A stretch of 64,000 bases of DNA from Guadua angustifolia (Eukaryota; Streptophyta; Magnoliopsida; Poales; Poaceae). The stretch covers positions 69,568,525 through 69,632,524 of the forward strand of contig CM070500.1 of the NCBI GenBank assembly GCA_036346375.1, read 5' to 3'. Positions within the stretch are counted from its first letter, which is position 1; each line of letters starts with the position of its first letter. Shown here in pieces: positions 42,261 through 55,006 of this stretch. Under the pieces are notes generated by a model. That model saw only the letters and a program-made list of their open reading frames with translations, had not been told where the DNA came from and did not search any database. The position numbers and the translations under genes are program-made.

Positions 42261-43872
42261 CACCGCAATGGCAGCATGCGGATAATTTCAGTTTTGCTTC
42301 CATGTGAACTCAAAGAAGCTTATCAGGACAAGTGTTTCAGAGTAATCTGGATATAAAAAGTCTGTCTCAACCATCGCTTGAGGATATTATAGATCAAGAA
42401 AAAAATTTTGGAAAAGATAAACAATTTCCATTTTAATCTACAAAAGACCATGTAGAGATAGCTGCACATCATTAATGGTGACAGTGGTACCAACTACCAA
42501 CTCAAATAAGGCATTTTCAGAGAAAACTACCTATAAGCATGTGTATGGCTATTGAAAAAATGGAGTCATACCACCAAATCGTATGGTTCCTTCATTTTAC
42601 ATGTGTATATCAATACTGGTTTTGGAGCTTGACACAAAACTTGCTCCTTCTCTGCTGGCTTTAATAAGTTCCTTACTGATTTCCAGAAAGGGTTTCCTTG
42701 ATAAGAGATAGCGACAACCGGTTAATCGTAATCTAAAATTGTGAAGCAAGTATTTAACTAATATACTATATATTGCATTAATATACTCAACCTTGACATC
42801 TCATTGTTTGAGTCAAAAACTCGAGGGCCATCTGTGGTTCCAATGACAAAGGCAAACCCCATGGTCGCTAGCGCAGTTTAATCACCTTCGAGCTTCCTTG
42901 CTGTAGGACGATGAATGACAAGATTAGAAATCTAAATAAGCACACCAATAACCAATTATGCCTAGTATTCCTTTAGAAGATGAATTAAAGAGATCTATAG
43001 TGCTGGAAAATTGCCTATTCCCAATGACGCAGGCAACTTCAAGCTCATTAGGCTATTTGCAAGACAACAACATCTGAAAGCCTCAAATATAATTAGCTAA
43101 TGCAAATGCATAAGAAAAGTGCTAACTTGCTAGGCATGGTGAACACCCTGGGCCTTGTTCATAGCAAAGTTCATTCTCCCCATTACATGCGTTGCGACAG
43201 AAGTTTATTCTTCCTGTTAGAAACCTAATTAGCTATTTTTTACCTAGCATACAGAACTCTCTGGGATCAAATTCAATAATGAATTGTCATTCATGATGAA
43301 CAAAATGGACTAACCGGATGACCGTGTGCCATACTGTCTGATTGCATTGAAGATGCTATTGGCCCTAATCCTATTGGTGCCCTGACACACACCTTCAATG
43401 GCAGCCAATTCCCTACGGTTGTGCATCACCATCTCCAAAGATGAGCTGTACATAGGAAACACTCTCCGCCCTAGCCGCAAGGTGGTGAAGGCACAAAACC
43501 ATGAATCGATCACAAATCACCCCAAGCTGACAAAAAAACTCGGCAAAGTTAACAAATTATATTGTATTGTCCTAAATTATAAAATGCACAAAACAAAATG
43601 CAACCATATAAGAAGAGGATACCTTAAATGTTCTGACGGGATATTTGAAATTGACATCTATAAGATATCGATGGTTGTAAGCTAACATGCTTTGTTAGAA
43701 AATTACCTACTTAGTTTGAAAGATTCATGGTATATTCACAAGGAGCTACATTAGTACAGTATGTTGCAGGACCTATCAATAAGTAACATCACTAAATATA
43801 TGCAGAGAAGAGAATATAGAAGTAATTACATAACACGAGTTGCATGTCAATCCTCCTATCCTAAAGCTGTGC
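42261..43872. other. AT-rich sequence, no recognised gene
   Basis: Short exon-like islands occur on the minus strand (for example around 42890-42830 reading TMGFAFVIGTTDGPRVFDSN and 43513-43310), but start, splice and family could not be assigned. The phrase TTTTGCTTCCATGTGAACTC occurs at about 42293 and earlier at 40655, on the two sides of the gypsy remnant. Confidence 0.3.
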
Positions 43873-44865
43873 TTACAAAGTCTTCCGTGATTTTGGTGAG
43901 GGGAGCGAGAATCTCGAGAATCTCTGCTCAAAATCGACATCTCTTATAGCCTCTATTATATCCTCTAGCTGCATAAAGGAGGCCCCAAAATAAATCGCAG
44001 CTATTGAAGTGACTGAAATACTGATCGCCTTCTTTTCCAGTTGAATACTAAACTTAGTGACTAAAATAGCTACTAAGTTCCTACAACCATATGAAAATCC
44101 TAAAAGTATATGCATTGAGATATCATAAAACAAATGCAAGTAATAGTGCATAAAAACTGTACCTAATTGGACTTGATAGAAGATAACAATGTAATGTTTC
44201 TGCTTCAGTTCCCAAGTAATGGTATATCTTGCAGAATTTAACTCCTAAGTGAGGAGCATTAGCCTGAGAATAACACAAAAATGATTAGGAAGCTGCGATT
44301 GTACTTTCTAAAACTATTGCAGAACAAGGTGGAGATTTAAATGATATGACTCATTGACTTCTTTGTATCTAAATATGCCCAAACAAATTAGAAGGAAAAA
44401 ACAAAATCATTCATACAAACAACAGAATAATAAATGTATGGCTTTCATGATGACACAGCCATAAATAGTTGAGCTTCCGACCAAGCTCTATGATGAAATA
44501 AACCTGTCACCCAAATCAGCTAATTAATCTTAACACATGCTACATATGCTCAGCTCTCATGACAATATTAAGAAAAAGGTATACCACACAAGACATATAA
44601 AACTAAGTACAAACTAATTGGTCTTATAGAAAAAAATTGCTAGTGTGATTGGTTAAATGAACACTTTTGAGTATGGAAATCTAATACCGAATAGCTCATT
44701 AAAGAAGACACGGAACAAATTAACAAATCCTAGAATCCAAAATCGAAACCGAGAATCTCACAAACCGAGCTAAACAATCAAACAAACAAGAGCGTCTACG
44801 AAATCGAAGAAAACATCACGGAGAAAAATAGATCATACCTTTGAAAAGTTGCCTCCCAAAGTCAT
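43873..44865 (-). CDS. possible three-exon small protein, unrecognised
   Basis: A minus-strand model gives 100 codons and a stop: exon 1 at 44865-44839 (ATG, MTLGGNFSK, donor AAG|GTATGA), exon 2 at 44263-44163 (after TTATTCTCAG, reads ANAPHLGVKFCKIYHYLGTE on, donor TTAG|GTACAG), exon 3 at 44047-43873 (after a weak acceptor GTTTAG, reads IQLEKKAISISVTSIAAIYF on, to TAA). The phases agree across both introns. I recognise no family, and exon 3 has a poor acceptor, so this may be a gene remnant or chance. Confidence 0.2.
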
Positions 44866-45510
44866 GAACAACGAGCGAGCACCGAGAGAGTAAAGAGGAT
44901 ACATATTGCTCGGCTAAACAAGGAACTAATATAAAAATAATGCACAATCTAATAATAACAAGAGGACAACAACATGCATTATGAATAACAGCTAGGCACA
45001 CAGACTAAATAATACATTGCATAGACAAAGAAGGAACCCACATAACAAAAGCGAACACACAATGTAACTCCTTCGTCCGATGAAGGAGAGACGGTAATGG
45101 TGTGAAGACATAATCGCCACCAAACGACAGAGCACTATGGCCAGGACCCGCATCGAAAAGGAAAAGGCCACACGGTGTAAGGACAAAAGGGGCAGAAGAA
45201 CAGCATGAGGCGCAAGGCATGGTATAACAATCCACAGGCACGATCGCGAAACGAGCGAGCCAGACAAACTCTGGAGAGCAAAAGCAGAACAAGGTGAGCA
45301 AAACCATACATACGTATAACAGGGAAACCCTAGACCATAAAGAGAGGAGCAATCGCAATATGGACCACACCACAGAGCTAAAAACCGACAACAAGCACAC
45401 AACAGGATCGTCGACCGGGCGACGGTAAGGCAAGAAACACACCGTAAATAAGCAATACTAGACACGTTGGCGCGGCGCACGCCACGCCACGCCGTGCCGA
45501 CCGCAGCAAG
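44866..45510. other. no gene supported
   Basis: Contains overlapping minus-strand ORFs of up to 162 codons, rich in Cys, Leu and Ser, with no recognised domain. They read like complement frames of Arg/Thr-rich DNA. Possibly the leader of the model at 43873-44865. Confidence 0.25.
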
Positions 45511-45830
45511 CCAAGAAAAAAAAATCAGATGAGTTTCGAGGGACTAATAGGAGAAAAATTGATAAATAGGTAATTTCAAAAAGTTTCGAGTAAATATTTG
45601 GGAAAACAACTTGTTAAAAAATAAATTCTAGAAGCTCCGAAGAGTCTACGCAAAAATTAGAGTGACTTTATGTACATCGTGGAAAAAATAAATCTACAAG
45701 CCAAGCAAAAAAAATCAGATGAGTTTCGAGGGACTAATAGGAGAAAAATGGATAAATAGGTAATTTTAAAAAGTTTCGAGTAAATATTTGGGAAAATATC
45801 GTGTTAAAAATAAATTTGAGCCTGGCGATA
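45511..45830. repeat. 190-bp tandem duplication
   Basis: AATCAGATGAGTTTCGAGGG with its 100-base context occurs at about 45523 and again 190 bases later; two copies with a few changes. Related words (GTTTCGAG, AAAAATAAATT) also occur near 47200-47500. Confidence 0.8.
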
Positions 45831-46591
45831 AAATATTTTTGGATTTTTAGGGCTTTCATAAAAAACGGACCTAAATGTGATTTCGAAAATTTGGAGGCTT
45901 CTCTGCAAAAAACAGCGGTTTACGCCCACGCCCTGTGTCGCGCCCAGCGCATGAGCCACGCGTCGTCGCCTGGAAAAAAAAACCCGCGGGCTTGCATAGC
46001 GAAATCGAACTTCGACCGCAGCGTTGAAGCGAGGCGCCTCACCATCGCTGCGCAAGCTTGCTTGATGAGTAACGGCGCTGAACTTTATAAACCAAAGTCG
46101 CCGGTGAGCAAAGTGGCGACGTGGCTCAACGCTCGCACGCCGTACGCACGGGAGGCCGTTTCTCTGTTGATGCTCGCGGCAGAGGGCTGTAGCGACGGCA
46201 GCGTCGGCAAAATGGTGATGTGGCACGAGGAGAAGGCGGAATCCTCGAAGTTTATATCTGATAGTATACACAAGGAACTAAAGCAAGGTAGCCTGCGTGT
46301 AGGAGCCTAAATCAGAGAAAAACTAACGGCATTGGTAAAGAAGGAAGGTAAGGGATTAAGGCCCTACCAGCAAGTAGCAGGAAGCGGAACTCGTAGGCGA
46401 AGGAAATAGAACCGCACCGGAGAGGCTAACCAGAGAAGCGCGATCGTGTGGTCACCAGAAAGCGACGGCGCAGCCAAAGCTCGGCGATCAAGAAACCACC
46501 GACATAAGCGCGATCGTCCACAATGGCGAAGGACGAAGGCGATGCTCTCGAGAGGAAGGACGGAAGAAACCGGCAGCCGGACACCACGGCC
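45831..46591. other. GC-rich stretch without a supported gene
   Basis: ORFs exist on both strands (for example 45801-46310 plus, 169 codons) but contain no recognised motif and overlap one another. It could be an old gene-rich or repeat-derived island. Confidence 0.3.
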
Positions 46592-46975
46592 GCGCAAGAA
46601 CAATCGAGAAGGCTGTGCGAGGGCTCGACTCACGAGGCGCCCCAAACCGCGAGCGGGCACCAAAAACCGGCGCCAAACCCGTTCCGTCGCAACAGCGAGA
46701 AAAACAGCGAGAATGCTGCGTCCGAAGGGCTGGCGTGGATAAGCGCGGCGGCGAAATCTTCCGGCTTCGAGAGACACACGGCGGCGCAAGAACAATCGAG
46801 AAGGCTGTGGGGGCTCGGCTCCGCAGGCGCCCAAACCGGCGAACGGGCACCAAAAACCGGCGCCGAATCCGTTCCGTCGCAATGCGAAAAAACAATGAGC
46901 AGCTGCGTCCGAAGGGAGCTGACGTGGATAGCGCGAGCGACGCGAAAATCTTCCGGCTTTCATAGAGTAGTTATA
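46592..46975. repeat. 192-bp tandem duplication, GC-rich
   Basis: GCGCAAGAACAATCGAGAAG occurs at 46592 and 46784. The unit is 192 bases, a multiple of three, so frames stay open through both copies and create long ORFs on both strands. Shared words include GGGCACCAAAAACCGGCGCC and CGTTCCGTCGCAA. Confidence 0.85.
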
Positions 46976-47723
46976 ATGTAGCATAAAGAGGACAAGTGAC
47001 CAAAGTCTCAGGCTCTCAGCAGCCTCGTGTTGTTCACGCGGGCATGCAGTTTGATCGTATCTCATCTATTTCCTCTGTTCTTTTTTTTTTTAAGTGACAC
47101 GGTACAGTCCGTGTCGTCAAAGGAGTAATATGTAACTAGGATAGTTTTCGCAGTGTGATACACTGCGTATGTTAATTTTTTCGTAGCAACAAATTCATTT
47201 TTTGGCGATTTTTTTAAATTGTCGAGAAAACGTGTGAAACGGTTATAAGGATACAAACGCAATCACATTTTTTTTACATTTATCTGGGGTCCTCTCACGA
47301 AAGATCCGCGATTGCGCGAAATCGAAAGGTCCTTTTCGTGAAAAATAGCTGGAATGATCCAAACGTAACTACGTTCTTTTTTGGTATTTATTTAGGGTCT
47401 TTTCACGAAAGATTCACGATTTCTCTGAACCAAAAGGTCCTTTTGTAAAAAAATATGGAAAGGACCTACACGTAATTATATATTTTTTTAGGGATCTACA
47501 CACGAAAAAAAACCCAGGCCGAGCCCGCCGCGCGTGGCTCGGCTCGGTACACTCCCAGGCAGCGAATCCTCCGGAGTTTAGCATAGGTATGATTTGTTTA
47601 AAACTATTTAAATTGGCTACATAAAAACTATATCACTAGATTTATCATTAATAATACTTTTATAATGTAATTTTCTTACTATATAATAAGATAAAGATTG
47701 AAAAGGTTAAAAATGCCACTCAC

Positions 47724-47759
<36 letters not shown>

Positions 47760-48324
47760 TAATTGAAGGGGGTACGTATGAGGAGATTAGTGAAGGTTAT
47801 GCATTAACAATTGTTTTTAGTTTGGGTGAGATGCTGCCGAAGGAGACAAGACAAAGCATAAAGCAGGGAGCGCGCCTTTTGTGAGAGGCAAGAATGCGAG
47901 GTGATCTCGATCAAGTGAGCAAGCAAGCATTCTAGAAGCAAAAAGGGCACCACAGCCAGGCAGCTAACTGCAGGCCTGCGTGCAGCGTGCTCTGTGGAAA
48001 CAAGGGGCGCATCGTGTCAGTGCATATCGCCAACTTTTACTCTTTTAGTAGGCACACAAGTGACAGGCCGGCTACGTCTTTTCCGAGCTCCGGATGACAA
48101 AAAGGAATTAAAGAAGCAAAAGCTAAGCATATGCATGTTCATTTGGTTTCTTGTATATTCAGCCATTCAGAGCTTTTGTCGTTTCAGGAAAAGAAAAGAG
48201 AGGATAAGTAAACAGTGATAGTAACTGCTGCGCTGGAACTTGATTATTTACTCAAATTTCAAACGTGCAATCGGAAGGCTTTACGACGCTTTTGAGTTTT
48301 TGACAGCAGCAACACAAAAGAACG
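46976..48324. other. intergenic sequence, no gene
   Basis: Holds two small hairpins (CACGGTACAGTCCGTG near 47078 and CGCAGTGTGATACACTGCG near 47149), CACGAAAGAT repeats at 47290-47420, and a (GA)n microsatellite at 47725-47756. Confidence 0.4.
47725..47756. repeat. (GA)16 microsatellite
   Basis: An uninterrupted AG dinucleotide run of 32 bases. Confidence 0.95.
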
Positions 48325-50548
48325 AAGATTTTTTTTAATAATACATTCTTAAAAAATTACAGAAATAATACGTGAAAAAAATACAGAAATAGAATTCTGT
48401 CATCGTACGAAATGATGATAGAGTCTCTGTCACTAATTGACATGGTTGCATCTTTTCCGTTGCCATTTGAAATAGCACCAGGACTCTGTCGCCATTTGAA
48501 CTAATGACAGAAAGCTACATTGGTTGCCATGTCAGCTATTGCTATTTCAAATAGTGAGAGTAAACGAATCATCAATTGAAATAGCGACAAGGGTCCCACA
48601 CCCTCATGGCCATTTCAAATGGCGATAAAAGGCTACATTTAATAGACCGGCGTGGCCAACACATTTGTCGCCATTTCAACCGATACATCTAAGGAAAAGG
48701 AAAGGAGAGCGGAGAAAAGGAGAAGAGAGGAAGAGAAGAAAAAAAAAGTGGAGGCAAGGGAGAAGAGGAGGAGAAGAAAAGGGAATCATGTTTTGGAGGT
48801 GGGTGTTTTTAGTCTTTCAGATTATATTTTAAAACAATGATAGGTTAGCAACCTAAACAATTAGATATGTAGTGTAGATCAGTAGTTGTATAGATATGCA
48901 AGTTCATTTTTTAAATTTGGCTAGCTTGAAAATTTTTGGCGACGTTGGTGACACGGTCTAGAATTTGAAATATATATTTTCAAGAATTTTGCAGCATTTA
49001 AATTTTCTAAAAACTTCAAAGATTACTGTCCTTAATAAGGGACAAAAATCAGAAAAACTCATAACTGCATAATATATTATTTTAAATATAAATGAACATA
49101 GATGCTTTTGGATGTTGAACTATGCAGCGATGTTTCAGAAATGAAAGTGGGTTGCCAAGAAGACAATAACTTACCTAAATTGTTCTTAGCAGGATGCATC
49201 TATACTATCATAGTTTCCACACCGACTATAGTACTCTAGCGTGTATCATTCAATCCATACATTCAGACACTACTGGTCGAGCATTCTACGCATCCACATA
49301 CACCCGTGTAAGTCATATATTTTACGATGCAAGTTGCGTTTTTCGTGCCTCTAACTTCATTCATGCATAATCTCAGTATTTAGAGTAGTGCTAATTCTTC
49401 TAATAGATCGATGAGCTGGATAAGTACAACATGGTGTTCATCAATCAAAAAATTTGGATGAACTGCTCTATTGCACCAAAAATTTGGATGAACTGCTCTA
49501 TTGCACCAAAGGTCTTCACCCATTAGAGAACTTCGCCTTAGAGCGGGGAATACAAATAAAAGGCACCAGCGGTCCGCAACGAAGTGCATGGGTCTCTCGA
49601 GGTCTTGCAGTGAGTTTTTGGCCAAGCTAAATGAGTGGCTGGTCCACAATACCACGGTTGAAGGCCACGAGAGGCCTAAGGTGGACCAAAAAGACTAGTT
49701 TTGGGTGGATGCATATGAGAGCAATTCAAAGAAAATCAAGGCCTATGTCAATAGGAAATCTAAGGGAAAGGTATTGATGGATCCTGATGCATAGGATCTA
49801 CGACTATAAGCCTGATTTTTTTTCATCTCCTGTGCATTTTCAATTCTAAAAGGAGCAAATATATCATACCTATATTTTCTATTGATGGTTTGTGTATGTC
49901 GTCATTTGTATCGTACAAGTAGCAATACCAATTAATGCACTCAACCAAACTCTACATATTATGTAATTCGCACATTTATTACAAATGATATTCCAAGCTT
50001 TATCCAATTTGTTCAAACAAAATACATCAATTAACATCATTGCATGCATACAACGAACTCCTCGGTTATGTGATAGAAATGGCCGATTGTGGTATCCTCC
50101 CATTGAGGAAAATATTACTCCATTCCAAGACATGGCTAATTTGGGTGTTTCTTTTTCTTCCTAAATTCATATGGACTCATTCATAATATTTTTATTTTTG
50201 AAAAATCCATACAAGGTTATGTTGCTATTTGAATTAGCAAAAGAACCTCTATCATTATTTTAAATAATGATAGGACCTCTGTTGCTAATTTAAATAGTGA
50301 CAGAGATCTTGTCACCTTTTTATAGGCTCCAGATATTCTATTGCTATTTCAATTAGCGACAAAGAATCTATCACCAATCTAAATAGTGAAAGAGGACCTA
50401 TCGTCAATCTGAACAATGACAGATGACTTGAAAATTCTGATTGGACACCACATTTGCATTTCTCCTTTCTCAGTGGTGATAGAGGTCTATTTCTGTCTTT
50501 TTTGCGTATTATTTCTAGAATTTGTTTAAATGTATTATTAAAAAATTC
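48325..50548. mobile_element. 2.2-kb terminal-inverted-repeat element with palindromic subterminal units
   Basis: The left TTTTTTTAATAATACATT and ACAGAAATAATACGTG are mirrored at the right (complement TTTTTTAATAATACATTT, AGAAATAATACGC), giving inverted repeats of about 60 bases. Candidate 8-base target copies are AAAGAACG (48317-48324) and AAAGAATG (50549-50556). Inside both ends lie units such as TCGCCATTTGAA and TTGCTATTTCAATTAGCGAC, many self-complementary. The centre has no transposase; a 32-base duplication (GGATGAACTGCTCTATTGCA) sits at 49446-49508. An 8-base target suggests hAT, but the long repeats would also fit a MULE. Confidence 0.55.
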
Positions 50549-50817
50549 AAAGAATGCAACTCTCTTTGTGGTTTTCTGTGTTTGGTTAAGCAGCAGTGGG
50601 AGAGGTGATCGATCTGTGAGGGTTCTCCATCGATCGGTCAACCGCATCGCGAAGTTAGATAGTCACGCTCTTTTATGTGCATGCAAAGTAAGTTTTCACA
50701 CCTAAGCCATGCATGTTTCGCGTAATGCTGCTCCCTAGCTCCCTCTCGGAACCCCCTGCTCAGAGATCTCAACAAGTGAAGGTCAAATTAAAGATGAATT
50801 TGTGAGTGTGTTTCACC

Positions 50818-50845
50818 TATCTATCTATCTATCTATCTATCTATA
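50818..50845. repeat. (CTAT)n microsatellite
   Basis: About seven perfect tetranucleotide units ending in CTATATATTGG. Confidence 0.9.
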
Positions 50846-51099
50846 TATTGGATGCTTATCCAGAAATCTCCATGTTAACATGAGAAAAAAGCAAAAAGCT
50901 AAAAATGTCGCATGCAAATCATAGATTGATGCGGTCTTCTGTGGTCTGATCTGACAGCCGTGTATAGAGTGAAAGCAACGATACGAAGGACCAAAAATCA
51001 CTACCAGAAAAATACACATTAGTGACGGTTTGTAACTGTTATCAATGGCGGTTTTCGAATCGCCACTAATATCACTACAGGAAAACGACATTTTTTCGT

Positions 51100-51450
51100 C
51101 GGTCCAAAATATTTTTGTCGGCCCTCAACAGGTTGACGATAATAACAATATTTTTTCATCGGCCCTACCTAAGCCGACGACAATATAGGCCTTTTCGTCG
51201 GCCAGAGCCACCAACAGACGAAAAAAAAATATTTTCGTCGGTATTTTTGCGAAGCCAACGAAAACAGTCATGCCAGTGGCGGCAGTGAAATTTCAAATTG
51301 TTTTTGTCGGCTTATCAGGCCGACGAAAAAGTCTTGGCCCATTCATCTTATGCCACGTGACTAGGAGAGGTAGTTTAAATCGGCGGGTTGGCGGCGAAAA
51401 TACTATCTGCTGCGTAGGCATTGTTTTCGTCGACTAGCCTGGCCGACGAA
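51100..51450. repeat. CACTA-D left subterminal repeats
   Basis: TTTTCGTCGGCC and GGCCGACGAAAA alternate at least eight times. The array continues to the start of the GC-rich leader. Confidence 0.75.
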
Positions 51451-51479
51451 AATATGGCGTAATAACACAGGGCGGCGCC

Positions 51480-52756
51480 TCCTCGCCGATCGCTTGCGCC
51501 GTGTCGGCGCTTCCCTCCGCCTAACCGCCGATCCGTGCATGTCTTTGGCCTTGAGCCACCGCGCCGCCACCTCGGCCTCGGCCCCGCGCCCATGCGCGCC
51601 GCCGCCTCGCCTCGCCCGCGCCCGCCACCGATTACGCCGCCCTGCACCGCGCGTCTGTCTCCCGCCGCCGCCCTCCCCACGCCCGGCCACCGCCCATCAC
51701 GGTTTCATCACTCGCCACATTGCGGGCGAGGTGAGCTGCTTTAAACATACTTGCGAATTAATTTGATATTGTTTACTAGCATTTTTCATTGAAACATATA
51801 ATTGGTTGCTGCATTCGAATGCAATCCATATATGCATGGTTCGGTTGATTACGCCATGCTTCCACACTTTGAATCAACATGCGTTGTATTTTACTACTGT
51901 GATAGTTGATGTACATTTTATTTAGACAATGCGAATGAGACAATAAACTACTTGCGAATGTGATATTGTTTACTAGCTGCGAATGTGATATTGTTTACTT
52001 ACAATGCGAATGAGACAATAAACTAGATGCCATATTGTTTACTTGCAATGCCATATTGTTTACTTGCAAATGTGGTGCCATATTGTTTACTTCATAAGTT
52101 TGGAGCATGCCATTTTGTGATGCCATATTGTTTAATTGCAAATGTGATGCTATATTGTTTATTTCATAAGTTTCTTGCAAAGGTGATGCCATGTTTTTAC
52201 TTCATAAGTTTGGAGCATGCCATGTGATGCCATATTATTTACTTGATTAGCTCTTAAGTAGTGCTATTTTCATTGGCCAAGTAGGGAGCCGACGAAAATT
52301 CATATTTTATTGTATTTGGGCCATGATTAGTTTGGGGTTAAAGTCCGTAAAGCATGATTCAATTGAGTAGAATCGATTTGGTCAGCCAAGCCTAGGCGTC
52401 ACCCATTCGGGAACGGCGCATCTCATATTTACTTGTGAGGTGTGCCGTTCCGGAATTGTCCAGTTTAATTTGGACAACCTAGGAATGGACGCTAGAGCAT
52501 ATGTAGGATTTATAGCGAGCCTTGATCGAACGGAATCTCGGCGACATGATCGATTATTCTCCGATGCACCACGACTAGGCGTGCATTCGGAGAACAAGCG
52601 GGTTATCTTGCCGAAATTCGCTCGGACCGTAAACTAAATCATAAATCCATGCTCTGGCGTCTATTCTGAGTGGGTTTAGGACCTATATTTCCCGAGAGAG
52701 CCCTTGTTCACAACTAAGCCGCTGTGGTAGATATCGTTGTTTGTGTTTAGCCGAGA
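51480..52756 (+). other. CACTA-D leader region, no coding sequence
   Basis: A GC-rich, CCGCC-rich tract (51480-51735) ends in a donor-like GAG|GTGAGC; then AT-rich intron-like sequence holds a degenerate array of GATGCCATATTGTTTACTTG units (52020-52240). Acidic and basic ORFs in the GC tract are compositional. Confidence 0.5.
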
Positions 52757-54890
52757 ATGGGTGATGATCGAAGATGGATGTATGATGGTTGGAGTAAGAC
52801 CGGCGCACTCAAGAGAATGGGCGGTCATCGCACAGCGTTAAATGGACCATGCATTCAGTAGGGGCTCTTTGGTGGTGTCGCATAAAGTGCCCGTGTAGCA
52901 AGTGCCATAACTATTCTTACCACGTTAAGTCGGATGTCTGGCGGCTTTGTGCAAGTTTGGTTTCATGCCGACCATCGATATGGTACGAGCATGGTGGCGG
53001 AGCCCATTGTTGAGTCGGACCATGAGGATGAAGACAGGATGGATGAGATGCTGAATGATATTAGTAGGGAGTTTGAGATTAATTCGGAAGAGGAGCCTTT
53101 GGAGGTGCAAAGATTTTATAGGCTCCTTTCGGCATCGAAGAGAAATTGCATGAGTTCACCAACGTGGTATCCTCTGAGCGGTGACGGCTCATGTCAATGA
53201 AGTCAAGTACAACTTTTGAACAAGTGCTACAACGATATAGTCCAAGCGATCGGTGATATCCTTCCACCAAATCATAAGATGCCGAAGGACATGTACCAGT
53301 CAAAGAAGATGTTGTCCGGCCTTGGGATGAAGTATGAGAAGATCGATGTTTGCAAGGATAATTGCATGTTGTTCTGGAAGGAACATGCCAACAACACTCG
53401 TTGTAGGTACTGCAACAAGTCTAGATATGTTGAGGTGGTAAATGATGAGGGGAAAACGGTGACGACAAAAGTCGCGATGAAGCAGCTCTGATACATGCCA
53501 ATCACGCCTAAAATTAAACGTCTGTACTTATCTAAAAAAACAGCCAAACATATGAGGTGGCATAAAGAAGGTGTCTGTGAGATCGAGGATGTGATGGTGC
53601 ATCCAGCAGATGGCAAGGCGTGGAAGGCATTGGACCGCTTCGACCTTGAATTTGCAAGTGACCCTAGGAGTGTTCGCGTTGGGTTGGCGACAGATGGGTT
53701 CACACCTTTCAGTACAAGTGCCACCCCGTACTCTTGTTGGCCGGTTTTCATCGTGCCGTACAACCTACCACCTGCATTGTGCTTGAAGGAGGAGTACATA
53801 TTTCTAGCACTAGTCATTCCGGGTCCTAATCATCCAGGGAAGCACCTCAATATGTTCATGCGGCCGTTAATGGAAGAGTTGAAAGAGTTATGGAGAGAGG
53901 TAGAGGCATATGTTTCATATTTTGTAGTAAACTGTCTAATCTTGAACCTATTCTTATTTGGTGAGTCCACACGTAGATTGTTTGACCAACAACATTGGAA
54001 ATCTGCTCGCCAACCTACTAGCAAGCAAGTTGGATAAGCTACGCCACGAGGGTTAAGCAATGACCCTAGTTTAGTTGGTCGGTTCAAAGCATGTATTTTT
54101 CTCCTCCTCCCAGTTTTCTAACCGTAAACTTCAAATTATTTCCGTTGCACCTAGTAATGATGTCTTAACCTATGCAGTGCATGCTCGATGCCGACGTCCA
54201 TGATGACATGCTCCAGCTATCACACGGAACCGTTATGGCAAGGAACTTCAGTCGTTACAATGTCAATGGGTTTCGTTTCTGAACTGCAAAATTGGAAGCG
54301 AGAAGCCCACTTGCGGTGGAGTGGTAACTAAGGTGTGCGATGCAAATGGGCGCGTAATTAACTACTATGGTATTCTTCATAACATAATTGAGTACAAATT
54401 TGGGGGGTCCAAAGAACTGAGAATAGTTTTCTTTGAATGTGATTGGTTTGATCCTAACAATGGCACACGTGTCGATGAATTTGGCATGGCAGAGGTCAAG
54501 CACCAGTCAAGGCTTAAAGGCCACAACAATTTCGTGCTTACTCACCAGGTTGAACAAGTGTACTACCTAAACTATCCTCATCCCAGCTTGCATGCTTGGT
54601 GGGTAGCATATAAAGTTAACCCACGTGAACGGTTATATCCTCCTAGGGATCTTGACTACGTCGTGACGATGGACGACGAGAAGCGGATGTCTACCGAAGA
54701 AGGTCGCCAAGATCTTTCGGGTTGCTCATGGGGATGGCCTTCATCGGTAGCCATCGATGCCACAGACCTAATAGTTGAGCCTCGTCCATCAAAGAAACGA
54801 CACGAGATTACAGAAGAATTGACGGCCGTGAAAACACGTCTTTCTAGACAACGAGTCGCCAATGAACCTCCAGACGCTGATGAGTTCTGA
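52757..54890 (+). pseudogene. CACTA-D TNPD-type transposase with lost middle
   Basis: Starts ATGGGTGATGATCG (MGDDRRWMYDGWSKTGALKR), the standard TNPD opening. Blocks follow in shifting frames: EEEPLEVQRFYRLLSASK near 53090-53140, ILPPNHKMPKDMYQSKKML at 53260-53310, MPITPKIKRLYLSKKTAKHM at 53495-53550, and the Transposase_21 core RVGLATDGFTPF, VYNLPPALC-like and LNMFMRPLMEELKELW at 53670-53900. Then the reading jumps to RYNVNGFRF (54255) and a DUF4216-type C-terminus (YYGILHNIIEYKFGG, FFECDWFD, QVYYLNYP) to the stop at 54890. Some 300 residues of the middle, including the CIDVMHVEKNV block seen in CACTA-A, are missing, and there are several stops. Confidence 0.8.
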
Positions 54891-55006
54891 TAAGTACATA
54901 TCCTCTTATTGCTGTAATACTACTTTGATTATAATTCTTACTAGTTCCATATTGTTGCTATAATTTGTTTTAAATGTGCAATCTAACTCTATTGAAATTT
55001 TTGCAG

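Noticed and set aside
44992..45480. 162- and 145-codon minus-strand ORFs rich in Cys and Leu
   Set aside because: No domain, no plausible signal or membrane order, and two frames are open over the same bases.
45801..46310. 169-codon plus-strand ORF
   Set aside because: No motif; opposed by a 155-codon minus ORF in the same DNA, and it starts inside a tandem duplication.
46364..47065. 233-codon minus-strand ORF, the longest in the window
   Set aside because: Created by the 192-base in-frame duplication in GC-rich DNA; Arg/Leu-rich with no recognisable domain, and competing frames are open too.
51375..51766. ORFs in the GC tract after the CACTA-D left end
   Set aside because: Same compositional effect as the leader tract at 24780; no domain.
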